Below, piece by piece: positions 33,116 through 45,400 of a DNA stretch of 64,000 nt (the stretch's first letter is position 1; the number at the start of each line of letters is the position of its first letter). Where the stretch lies: positions 13,207,201 through 13,271,200 of the forward strand of contig NC_092670.1 of NCBI RefSeq assembly GCF_964355755.1. Reading direction: 5' to 3'. Origin of the DNA: Antedon mediterranea. Taxonomy: Eukaryota; Echinodermata; Crinoidea; Comatulida; Antedonidae. Position numbers and translations under genes: made by a program. Below the pieces are notes generated by a model. The model made no database searches and was not told the DNA's origin. It saw nothing but the letters and a program-made list of their open reading frames with translations.

Positions 33116-33592
33116 TCAGCCTAGTTTTGGACTTGTTGTGTTAGCCGCCATGTTTCGTCCAAGGCGGTGAGACCTGTCAATGTCGATAGAATCTACAGAG
33201 ACATTCAATTTTTCTTTAAAGATCGTTATAACTTCTTTATCCGTATTTTCTTCTTGTTTTTCTTGTATTCCGTGAATTACTAGACAGTTCCTTCTAGAAT
33301 ACTGTTCAGCTAGATCTAATTCATTTTCAAGTGCAGAGATTTTGTTTTCTAGACTATATAACTTATCATTGATAACGTTTGTATCGAACTTTAGAGACTC
33401 TCTGATAAGGTCAGTTAGTTTCCTGGTTAGTTGATCATGTACCACTTTTGATACAGCCTCGGCGATCTTCAGCGTAAATATTGAGTCAGAAGCTAAACAC
33501 TTTTGTAACTCAAAGTCAATTAGTTCTTTTTCTTCAGATATGTTAATTACGTTACCGGTACCTTGTTTTTTATGATGCAATGCCTCGTCCAT
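33116..33592 (-). pseudogene. LINE ORF1 fragment (coiled coil + RRM-like start)
   Basis: 157 residues. A Glu/Lys-rich N-terminus precedes a coiled coil (LYSLENKISALENELDLAEQ). The block YSRRNCLVIHGI and then IDIDRSHRLGR are hallmarks of L1/CR1-type ORF1 RNA-binding proteins. The frame ends right after HRLGR...SPKLG, where RRM sequence should continue, so the copy is truncated. The flanking 33600-34160 may be its 5' UTR; it has the word GGTAACGTACTG(C/T)TGAATTG twice (about 33710, 33730). Confidence 0.8.
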
Positions 33593-34165
33593 ACTGTATC
33601 TGATGAATCGCCATCAAGAGAATGGGTGCTTTTTGGCTTAGCTTTAGCTACAGGTTTACGTTTTTGGTTGATACCAGCCTTCGTTGATGTATAGTAGATT
33701 GTAGTTTACAGTAACGTACTGCTGAATTGCGGTAACGTACTGTTGAATTGAATGCGGAACAGGTGCCTATTTCAATCAGACTGAATAGCAGGTTCAGGTA
33801 GGATTAACAATGCAAATCACGGAGCGTTGTTCACGTACGTCCGTTCACCATGAGTTTAGATTGCAATATGCCTTCAGCAGAGAGACTGCTAGAAGGAGTG
33901 TCTCAATATCACTGCCTCACAGTTATGTGCAGACACTCCACCACTGGTTCACATGCATCAGTTGTGTGTGATTGCATAGGTGTTGTTTACTGGTAGTACC
34001 ACCAAGGTGGCATACAAAGCCAGTATTCACATCTCCCCACCTATCGAATATCTCCACAAACCTTGCATCAGTAGCCACAGCAGAGCTGAAAGTAATGGAT
34101 ACACAAAGCTCTTTTAAACTTGTCTCCCACCGCTGACTAGTATCTAGTCCGGTGCTACACTGGCT

Positions 34166-34430
34166 ATTGTTGGTTTATCCAGGTAAGCTAGGCACGAAAT
34201 AGACTACACAAACCAACAGTGGTGTTGGTAGTCTGAGTGCCGCTTACCTGGATAAACGCCCTCCCACCGTCCCCTCTCAGAAAAGAGGTCTTGCGAAATG
34301 ATGATGGTGGTTTATGGGCATAGTTCATGGACTATACCATTTTTGGAGAGGGGGATTCAATGAAAACTTCTACTTTTCAAGTTGTATCTTGCTCCTCGAG
34401 AAGAAAGGCTATTGTTGGTTTATCACTGTT
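34166..34430. repeat. Dispersed repeat, copies 2 and 3
   Basis: GGCTATTGTTGGTTTATC occurs at about 34166 and 34406, each inverted relative to 28002-28125. GATGATGGTGGTTTATGGGC (about 34301) pairs with the 28080 region. CCTGGATAAAC (34248) adds an oppositely oriented fragment, giving local hairpin potential. Confidence 0.65.
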
Positions 34431-35047
34431 GGTTTGTGTAATTCTGATTTTGTGGAATGTTTTTTAGCCATTGAACACTTTTATTAAAACTGTAAAAAAA
34501 ATATTTTAATGATTCTAGTACACTGTAATTGAAAAAAAAATTCAATTTCTCTACTAATTTATGTATATTTCCTTCTGCTGGCTTATGCTGATTGGTGAGT
34601 ACAGTACATTTCTACAGTACTAACAAATATATTTTTAAACTTATTTATAGTTTTCTTGTTATACATATAGCATGCTTCTAGAGTTTGTGGACTCTTCATG
34701 TTCATAATCAGTGTACCATGTCCCACATAACTGGCTCGGCCAATATATTGTGCCCTGCTTAGAGGTAAAATATAAGATTTGACATCCCCGAGGGAATGAT
34801 ATTTTGCTCGAGGGAATATATATTTCCCGAAGCTCTACCGATATAAAAGGCGATATCTGTTATATTATATAGCCAACAACAAGTAGAATATCTACTGGGT
34901 CGGGTAGATAGGCCTCCTTTATTTAATAAGCCTGCCTACAGTTAAGCGTTGCATTCACCTTACTGTACCTTGCGAAGAATAATATACAGATAATTAAAAG
35001 TTAATGATTCCTTGGCAATAAAATATACATTAATAATGATAATATTA

Positions 35048-36120
35048 CTAGCAGTAACCCATGCTCCGCACCGTCTTTTTCTGCCTTAATATGTTGTTAT
35101 ATACTTTGCATGGGCAAGTATAATAAAAGCGCACTCTGATAAAAGTACTTCGACAAATTATTAAAATAAAAACAAATTGTATCAAGAATAAGATTCGGAA
35201 CTACTGCCATTGGTTTGTTATACACTATCTCTTCATTTTATAATATATGTAGGCTAAAAAATTAAAGCAATAGTGGATATGGAACGTTAGACTTTACTTT
35301 TAACTGTTCAGACTTTACGAAAATAAAAGAAGCTGTTCTGTTCTGGGTTGACCAACTAGCATAGGTGTTTAGCACCTGTTTGGTCTTTCCGTGCCTCCTT
35401 TTATTATTTGTTTTGTCTTCTTTGTTATGTATATGGCAGAAATTGAATAAATAAATAAATAAAAAATAAGCTAAAGAAACTATTGTGCTGTGTGAATTAG
35501 ATGTGCGCGAAAACACATAACGAAAGTATGAAATGCCTTATTTTGGGTGTTTTTCATGTTGTATTAATTACAGTATTTGATACGTAAAACATAAAATAAA
35601 ATATCGGACAAAAATCGAATGAAAAACACATTGCTGTGGAAACACGAATTGTTAAGTTTATTCATTTACATTTTATTTTTATTTCACTGGTTTTGATATT
35701 TTGCAATGTTTTGTTTGTATGGGAGATTTGTTAACTACTTGCTACTTTTGTAATTAAATTGTGGTCACCAGTAAACCTGTGCTCTGCATGGTTTTTCTGC
35801 CTTAATAATAATTCGCATGGATTGCTTAAGTATATGCGCACTCTCCCCAGCAACAAACTATCTTTAAAAAAACCAAACAAATTGTCAAGGATACAATTTG
35901 GAACTATTTATGGCCATTGATTTTTGTTACTTTGAAAAATCTGTAATCTACAAAATGAAAGCAATATGGGAATTTGTGCTGTGAGAAAATTAATGTTATT
36001 TTTTTGTTCATTTACATTTTTTTTATTTCATGGTTTTTTTATATTTTGCAATTTTTTTTATGTGAGGTTTTGTATCTTTTTTTGCTAGTTTTGTATTTTA
36101 CATTGTGATCTAGTTTTGAT
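35048..36120. repeat. Diverged ~710-bp tandem duplication
   Basis: Unit 1 (from about 35048) and unit 2 (from about 35762) share, in order: CTCTGCATGGTTTTTCTGCC-like sequence, GCGCACTCT, AAACAAATTGT, GGAACTA, GCCATTG, TTTACATTTT, TTTGATATTTTGCAAT-like and GCTA(C/G)TTTTG. Unit 2 is shorter. No coding potential. Confidence 0.6.
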
Positions 36121-36167
36121 TTTTAATTAACATTAAGCGGTGATACTCAAGGAGTCAATAGTTACAC

Positions 36168-36245
36168 CTGTCGCGGATTCAAACTCGAACATACTAAGCA
36201 TTGATATCAATGGCCACTGCGTTTATTCACTGAGTCAAACCGTGA
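36168..36245 (-). other. tRNA-derived SINE head
   Basis: On the - strand an A-box-like TTGACTCAGTGAAT (36225-36238) is followed about 40 bases on by a consensus B box GAGTTTGAATCC (36175-36186), the spacing of a tRNA promoter. The stems do not form a clean cloverleaf, so this is a SINE or pseudogene rather than a tRNA. Confidence 0.55.
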
Positions 36246-36486
36246 TTTACGAATATCAGTCTGTTCAAAGAATAGGTGTAATTAATTAAAACTTCAGCAA
36301 TGCGATCATTCGATACGGTTGACTAAAGACTGTTTCTTCGACGGCCCGGCATGGTATTTGTAGATCCGGCCCTAGCGGTACACCACAGAGGAGGTTGCGT
36401 AGTTTATACAGTGACGTAACATGGTCGCTGAGACGTCAAATTACTGCTATTTTTTGCCTTTTTTATAGTTTATCCTTAAAATTCAG

Positions 36487-39400
36487 GAAAGTGACAATGA
36501 CATAGCCTACCGTGTGCGGCACGTTAATAAACATCAGTGTGCCAATTTGGGCACATACCGTTCAGTGGTCTTGGAGGAGATACGTAAAATATTCGAAAAA
36601 TTTAGTAGCATTAATATAGATTATCAGGTAGGCCTAATAAATAATAATTCGTCTTCTTCGAACCGAATCACCAGGTGTTCAGCACGCCGTGCATACCAGG
36701 TTGTCACATCTATAGAGGGCGAATAACAAATGAGGGTGCTATGTAGGCATAGTTTAAATAGTTTAATTGATTAATTTCTTCAAGCAAGTTACGTGGCGTA
36801 GTGGGTAAAATGTTGTTTCATGATGTGGACTAATCTTCGAGTTCAAGTCTCAGTAGATGACTTTTGTTTTTTATCGGCAAGCACGAGTGTTGCCACACGA
36901 ACATTACCCAGTCAATATCATCGCGCATACTCGAGAATTTACTGGATTTTATATGTTTAATGACAGGGACATGATAATCATGCGAAAATTACTCAGTAAA
37001 TATCATCATACTCGAGGAAATATAAGATTTACGATCCTCGCAGCAGTAGTCATGATGCAGTTTCAACCAATCACGTTCACATATTTACATAGGCTGTTTA
37101 TATATATTTTATGGAATAATAATCTTTCTGGTGAAAGTTTTATTAATACGTACGAATTACAAAAATATATTTATTGTATGGTATAAACTTTATTAATATG
37201 TAATTTTTTTTGTTTGTAAGTGGATTGTGATGGATCACTTAAATTTAACAGTGAAAAAGTTAATTGTAGCAAGAGGATCAGATGTAACAGCCTCATTTAA
37301 AATGGACCTGAAATGGATTTTTCATTTTAGAATGATGTTTTGGGGGCTATTAGGTGTTGTTAATGTATATTGTTACAAAATATAAATTGGCCCTTTTGGG
37401 GAAAGCCCCATTTGAAAATCAAAAAAATTCGCGGGTGACGTCACTTTGCGAATATATTCCTATCCCTCCAATGGACAATTTGCAGTTTTTTTGGCTATAA
37501 CTCTTGAAATCTATGGAGTATTTTCTAAAAAATGCTTGTGCATTTGCAGAAACGTATTTAGAATTTTTTTAGATAAAATTATTACCGTATAAACGGTTAT
37601 TCATCGAGTAAATGACGATTTAAAATCTTAAAATCAACGGTTTTTTTCTGGCAATACCGAAGTTGGCCTGGCAACGTTGTCCGGGATACAGCTCCGTGCG
37701 CAATGATGCGTATCCATATTTTCCGTTTGTGTATTTTGTATATCGTTCGTAATTTATACTGCTAAAATGTGTTAGTTTCTTAAGTTTTTAGTTTAGCAGA
37801 ATTAAATTAGTAATATAAAATGAGATAATTTATTTGTCACGAATCAGACAGTTTGAAAACGAATTTTTTTCATATTTTACTTTGGCTTGACAATGAGCGC
37901 AGCAAGTTGTTGATATCGCTTTGGTCCTTGGATGAACATAAAACGTAGCCTCGCCGCATGATGTGGGTGGTGGATCGACTCCGCGCGCTGGATTGGGGGC
38001 CTAGTAAAGGTTTGGGAGGTAGGCCTTCTAAATTCGGGTTTTATAACAAACGAAGTACATTTTAGGGACCTATATTTCAACAACATTAGATATTGAATAA
38101 ATTAGTATTAGTGTCAACGCTTCGCGTATCTTTCCAGGCCGTCGATCATTCACTGACTATCGGGCGGCATACACGCTCTCGATATCATCGTGTGTATATG
38201 TGACGTCGTGAATATAGAGGCTTCCGACGGCCGTTGAAATAGAATATTGCAATGGCGTGAGGAATTTTCGCTAATTTACCATGGTATCTTAAAATTTCGT
38301 TTTTACTCAAAATACTATACATTTTGTTTTTATTTGTATGGGTTTGTGTTAATTTGGTACATTTAAATAACATGTGTGAATTTCTTGAAAATCGAAATTC
38401 CATTTCAGGTCCATTTCATTTAAAGCAACTTCCACACCAAAGTTTCTGAATTCTGGAAAAATCAAAATTAAATCGAAAATTAAGCGGCAAGATGGAAAAC
38501 AAATGTGTCTACCAAATACCATTTCTAAATTAAAAAATATTACTGAAGGTACCATCACATTCACATCGGTGACTGATGAAGATTAAGGGCAATTTGCATA
38601 TTTCCTATTGTTGCAACAAGTACTTGATGCTAAACCAATAACACGATATATATTTGTTGGTAACATAAGTCTTCAGCTCACAAGTAAGTGTGGAGAATAG
38701 TCTGGTAGTTGAACCAAAAATATAGGCCCTCCCCGGATAAAAAGGGTACAAAAGAAATTTTTACATCATTGGAAGCGGAATTTTATGGAGAATAACATCC
38801 AAAATCGACAAAAATCCATCATGGGGAAAATTTTTTATTTTTTGATAAAAATGGCCTACTGTAAATGAATATGATTGTATATCTTGGCAACCACTAACTG
38901 TAGAGGCTTCTATTTGGTCTTAAATTGTTTACAACATACATATTTCTATTTGCTCTAATGAAAGTGTTTGAGAATTGGAGGAACAAACTTCTAAAATGTA
39001 TAATTTCTGAGGCCTATTACTGATTGTGATTTTTTTTACATAATTCATTTTTAGATGTAATTCATAGAAATACAAGTGGTGGAAGCATGTTCAGGTAAGG
39101 TAATTGTTTCCTACGTCCAGCCATTAAAAAATGTGGAACAATGTGTAATTTTAGGCATGGTATATGTTCAAAAGAAAAGGACTTGCATTTGCCGCCATTA
39201 CTTCCAATAGCTGCATACACCATTAAGCTGACTCCTCTATGAGTGTTCAAATTGAACACAAAACAACACCTAGAGTAATCATTGTTAGATATAGTAGTTT
39301 AGAAGGTTTTAATGATTTTCCTTACAGCTTTATAAGTTTTCTGGAACAATATAATAATTTATAATTCTATAGAATTACATATTTTTATATTATCCTCAAA

Positions 39401-42400
39401 CTCGTAAAACTTACGGTTGTAAGAAAATTAACTTTATTTATTTATTCTTTATTTCAAGCCAACAGTGTAAAACACCAATAACAGGTTGAAAATAAAATAA
39501 CTAAACTATAAAATATAAGCCAATATAAATATATGCAAAAATGTGAAGATTATTTAAATAATTTCATTAATAATACATTTAAATTGAGAGAAATTACAGT
39601 TAAAGATATCTGAAGAATTATTTTTTTTGACAAGAATTGTACAATTACGAGAGTCTACAGAAAATACTTTCTGTAGACCGATTATGCTGAAATAATGGTT
39701 CAGAAACATATTTCCTTTGTCAATTAATCCTCGATATATTTATTTCAACTGAGCAATCAGAGCACATAACATTTTATTCATGGGTATGTTCCATTCCATG
39801 GGTTTCAAAGAGATTTTTTATTATTGACAGCACTGCTTTAGCATAGGCTAATGGGTCACATTGATTTTTTATTCTTATTTTATTTGTCCATGTTACTACT
39901 GTAATATTGTACAGTATGGTATTTTTTACACATTTTCCAGAGCTGGTGGTTTAGTTTTTGGTATTAACGAAGCCTTTTTACTTTTGAATGACAATAAGAA
40001 GTGCATAATATGTAGAGGAATGTTGACGCCTGAGTCATGTATTACATGGAATGAAGAAGCTGACGTGGTAATTGAAACAGAGTAAGAATCTTTATTATTA
40101 TAACAGTGTCATAGAGAATGTGTTGAACTTAACATGCTTAAACTTTTCATTTTCATCATTAAGTATTATTTCATTTTCTTTCTTTATTATTATCTACTGA
40201 ACAACAAATTTGAATTACTTTAAATTAAATGAAGTGAGTGCAGAATAATAGTATTTAATAATTGCCAATAAAAATGGTGATTTAAAGTGGATTGTGATTT
40301 TAAAATGTTTAATTTACTAATGTCTTTTTGTTTTCAGAAAGGAACAATTACTGAGCTATGCTGTGATACCTGGTATACATTCTTCCTACATTCTTATTGG
40401 AGTTATTAATGTAGCTAAACAAAAGTCGAGGATTAAAAGGAAATTGGTTACAGTTTTTCCTAATAGAAGGTTCAGAAATTTAAATAGCATGCTCAAAACA
40501 TTGGAGTTAAAAGGTCCCATTGTAGACTTAAAACTTGGTAAGTTCAAATTTAGGTACTGAATTTTAAAGCAGTTAAGGATTATGGTATTAAAAACAAAAA
40601 AAAACAATAATTGTTTTAATGTATAGTATTATAATACAATATAAAGGCGCATGACTAAATTATTATATTTCATTTGGATAGAAAGTATAGGTACATATTT
40701 TGAAAGATTAATATCAACTAACAAATGTGTTCATTATATCATTCAAGATAATCAGAGCGGTAGAAGATTGTCATCCGGGCAGCTTGTTGTTTGTGGTTGG
40801 GTCAAACGTAAAGGTAAAAATCTACATAAGTATATAGTTCTATATATTTTTAATTTTTATAAAATAGAACAGTTTTATCTCAAATTTTTTGTTACATGTT
40901 AAGGCTCTATCAGTATCTTGTCCACAATAGAAATACATTGTACTGAGTGTATGTTTTATTGTTGGTAGTTGCATTTGCCAAAAAATGTGTGTCTGCCTAT
41001 TTAATTCATTTAATTATTAATATCTTAATTAGTATCTAACTTTTTAAATGTTTTTCAGATGCTACAGAAAATGTTAGTATGATGCAAAGATTAAGGGTGA
41101 AGTATCAACATGATGAAGTAGATATTGAAAATCAGCCTTGCCGTAAGTACTACATCACATAAGCTTTAAAATGGAGGGTGAGATGTTTAAAGACCTGGAA
41201 GAATGTGGATGATATTTTATTTAATTTTAATTTCAAACAAAAATCCATAGTCTTTCAATTTGTTTTATATTTATTTTATTCAATGCACAGAGATAAAAGG
41301 CTGAGATAAAACAAAACAAATAATACAAAAATAGAAACATTTTTACAATTTTAGATAAAAAATGGATTTTTAGAAAAATACTTTAGAATGTATTCTCTAT
41401 ATTAATCTCACATTCTGTGTTTAAAGTAACATGTTTTTTTATTTCTGTACAGGTTATGAGCCGTTTATATTGAAGACGGACAATGAACAGGATTGGAATG
41501 TTGAGTATTTTAAGGTGGACAACGCTGAAGATAATATGAGAATCCAGGTTGGTTGGTTTACTTACAGTAATCTAAAAGACGCTTGAGTTTCCAAATTGCT
41601 ATTTATTAAAGTTGAACTTTATGAGCGAACACCTCCCATAACAAACACTCATACTCATCCAAAGCCAATTTGTATTTTCTCTGTTAAGTGGAGCATTGAT
41701 CAAATGTTTTACCATAATCCGACATAATTTTACTGTATACTCGTGGTATATTGAAAACTCTTGTGAAGTAAGTATTTCATAAATAACTTATTTTATAGCA
41801 GTTAATCATCTATTGGTACAGTACCCACTGTGCCATTGGGCTAAAATCTAAGCCTAGCCATCAGTACTAGCTCATTGGTCTAATGGTGTATACAGTATGC
41901 CCTATGAACAAATGTTTCGAGTATACAGTACAATTACATCAAAGTTAGGCAAACATCTGACCAATTAGCATAGTTTCCTGATGCAAGCTAGTTTGTTAAA
42001 CTGGTCTAAACACACACACAAACACACATTTAAAAAAAATTCTTCTTTTTCAGTTAAACGAAACAGACCATGGTAACGTACATGCAGTTATTTCATCACT
42101 AACATCCAGTAAGATCTTGTATGAAGGAGTCAGCAGAGATAATTGCACAATGTTTGAAGAAAAAGAGGTAAGTGGTTTTATTCAGATGAAGAGTTCAATT
42201 TGGAATGGATACGGAATCCATAGAATCACACCATTAACATGTATGATGTCAATGTGAATAAACATTGGCACTATTTTATCCATTATCAAATTCTTACGCC
42301 CGTATTCTTAAACCGGACTTTAGTCGTAGTTCGAAGTTCGACTTGGAAAAGTCGTAGTTCGAGCTATTACTTCAAATTCGATTCAAAAACGAAGTAGTCG

Positions 42401-45400
42401 AAGTTTGCAGTTCGACTTAATGAAGTCGAGCTTTTAGTGGAGTTGCACACGTCTGGGTAACAAAGCCTATACATTGGCCAATGACAAGAGAGTATTTGAG
42501 GAGCAGACCTAATTTTGCCCATTGATATCACTTTCCATTTCTTACAACACTTTTTACGCATCAGGACTATATACATGAAAAATAATTTTAATCGTTAATT
42601 ATTAGAACAATATCAGTATTAATTTAACAGTGAAGTATATTTGATTAACAACAAATAAAATCTTAAAAATATATTTAGGAACCATGGCGGTACGGTAACT
42701 TTTATATTTTCTAGGCCTCCAACAAAGTATGATCGCCACGAACCATGCACTTCATAGCGTGACAAGAAAGCGCTAGGCCCCCTAAACATTCCATCGCGTG
42801 GTGAATTGCCGCATCTCCCATTGTCGCTATGGCGTGACGTAGCTCAAGTCGGACTTGCGCGAAGAAAATAATGTAATTTGTATACAGTTGTAAATAAAGA
42901 TGATTTTCATTATTATAATTTATACCAATGTATATTTAATTAAGCTAATATAACTATAGATATTTCATTCTTCAATATCTGGCCAATATAACAACTCAAT
43001 GACTGTTACGTTTTTTATAAACATCGTTTAAAAACCATTTAGTCGACCATTTAGTCTGCCCCCTCCAGGACTAAAAAAATCGATCAAAATCCGTCTCGAT
43101 TTAGTCGAGGTTGGCCTGATTTAGTCGGTGATTTAGTTGAAGTTCGGTTTATGAATTAAAATGACGTCATTTTTTTAGTTTTAGCTCGAACTACGACTAA
43201 AGTCCGGTTTAAGAATACGGGCGTTAGTATAATAAACAAAAAATATATAAATATGGGTGTCATTATGAAAGCAGTTTTAAAGACCCATTCCCTACAATTG
43301 TTGATGTTTTGTAAAAATAATGCATATATATATTACTTTAAAAACATTAAACCAGGTCATTCCTTGTCTTTTTTATGGTAAATTATGATAAAAAGAGAGA
43401 AACAATGCATTACCTAAGTACCTCACGGTAAACTTCCTCTCGTGGATGGTCTTTAGGCCTAGCCTAGCTAGGCTTAGTTTTATAGGCCTAGGTGACATAA
43501 ACATCGGTAACGTACAAACACCGTACGCTAGCTATAGGTCTATCCTGACGTTGTATAGTTGCTGCATTAATTGTCTTTCTGTTTTTGCCAGAATCCATTT
43601 ATACAAATTGGGGGAAACCTGGTATTTTCGCTGAAAAGTTAGGAAGTTTCCATTACATTTTTTTTTCTGGGTGAATTACAGAAGAAAAACGAAAAACTAT
43701 CAATCCGCGCTTAATGCATGTTGGAATTTATAGCGGACAGCTTAAATGAATCGACTTATATTTCACATTTTTCCCCATTTAAAGATGAAAAAATTTGTCT
43801 CAATAGGACCATATAGTATTTATTTTTACATTAAATGTAGTTTGTTACCTTTAAATTAGCTCTAAAAAAACTTTGAATAAGAAAGGGTGCTAAAAAAAAA
43901 GAAAAATATAAATACAGCTATAGAATGTATTAGGCTGCAGTGGGTATGTCGGGGACTTAAAAGAGAAAGCGAAAAATGCATTGCGGAAATGCATTTTCGC
44001 TTTGTAGTAGAGCCTAAAGTAATACATTTGTACATTATCAGAGGGTATATGTATGTATGTATGTATATGTATATTTTTTTTTAAATCGGCAGAAATTGCA
44101 TTTTAATGGCAGATCAGGATACTCTTGAGATTATTGGTTTCTATACAATTAGGCCTTCATTCAAATTCATATTTATATATTTTTATTTGTTATTGTTTTT
44201 ATCTGTAATAGGATATACTGTATAGTAGTTCATTGTAATATGGTTATCAGGTTTATCATTTCTTTATGTTATAAGGCAAGTCTGCATTTTGGTTAACTGT
44301 CAATGGTGTAATAGTTTATTAAATCCAACAGTGTGTTAATTCATAGTTTCTTTCACAGAAATCAAGTATTCATATGCCTGTAGTAAGCTTTTGCCTTTCG
44401 TCTGATGGATTGTTTGTTGGTGCTCCATCCATAAATGAACCCAATTCCAAGCATATAACGGAAGATAATGACACAAAACTAGTCAAAGGCATGCTAAGGA
44501 ATCCAATACAAAGGCTACTTCCAGATAAAATAAACAAAAAGGGGGACCAGAAAATTGAGATTGAGAGGATTAGAAAGCCAAAATACTCATCAAATGGATA
44601 TGAAATTGTTTCTACAATTGAAGAACCTGAAGATAATAGAGGAAGATTAGGAAAAAGACAAGGAGAAGGTAAAATAGGAAGAGGAAAAATAGGAGAAGAA
44701 AGACAAGGAGACGGTAAAATAGGAAGAGGAAAAATAGAAGAAAGACAAGAAAAAGGTAAAATAGGAAGAGGAAAAATAGAAGAAAGACAAGAAAAAGGTA
44801 AAATAGAAAGAGGTAAAATAGGAGAAGAAACACAAGGAAAAGGTGAAGACAGAAGTGAAAAAGGAGGAGGAAGACGAGAAGAAGATAACAAAGGAGGTGA
44901 AAGAGGAGGAAGACAAGAAGATAACAAAGGAAGTGAAGACGACAGAAGTGAAAGAGGAGGAAGACAAAAAGATAACAAAGGAGGTGAAGACAACAGAAGT
45001 GAAAGAGGAGAAAGACAAGAAGATAACAAAGGAGGTGAAGACGACAGAAGTGAAAGAGGAGGAAGACAAGAAGATAACAAAGGAGGTGAAGACGACAGAA
45101 GTGAAAGAGAAGGAAGACAAGAAGATAACAAAGGAGGTGAAGACGACAGAAGTGAAAGAGGAGGAAGACAAGAAAACAAAGGAGGTGAAGACGACAGAAG
45201 TGAAAGAGGAGGAAGACAAGAAGATAACAAAGGAGGTGAAGACGACAGAAGTGAAAGAGGAGGAAGACAAGAAGATAACAAAGGAGGTGAAGACGACAGA
45301 AGTGAAAGAGGAGGAAGACAAGGAGATGGTGAAATAGAAGGAGGTATAGAAGAAATTCAAGAAGAAAACAAACAAAGTGAGAAAATTGAAGGTTTGTTGC

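Larger units (their letters stand above)
33593..36486. other. Repeat-rich intergenic stretch
   Basis: No exon could be supported. It holds copies of the 28.0-kb dispersed repeat (34166-34430), a ~700-bp diverged tandem duplication (35048-36120) and a tRNA-like SINE head (about 36168-36245). The missing first exon or exons of gene X may lie here. Confidence 0.5.

Noticed and set aside
36144-36300. Open + frame that looked like an upstream exon of gene X
   Set aside because: It overlaps a tRNA-like A/B-box pair on the - strand and has no start or convincing donor in a phase compatible with 36487.
36421-36486. ATG at 36421 as the gene X start
   Set aside because: It is in frame with the exon at 36487, but a TAG at 36466 intervenes and no splice donor between them fits.
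38548-39952. Direct splice of 38548 to an acceptor ending at 39942
   Set aside because: It is in frame, but the micro-exon 39055-39094 has stronger sites and gives a better continuous product.
44900-45320. CRISPR-like regular 51-bp repeats
   Set aside because: Units are contiguous with no unique spacers, lie in a eukaryotic exon and keep the reading frame.
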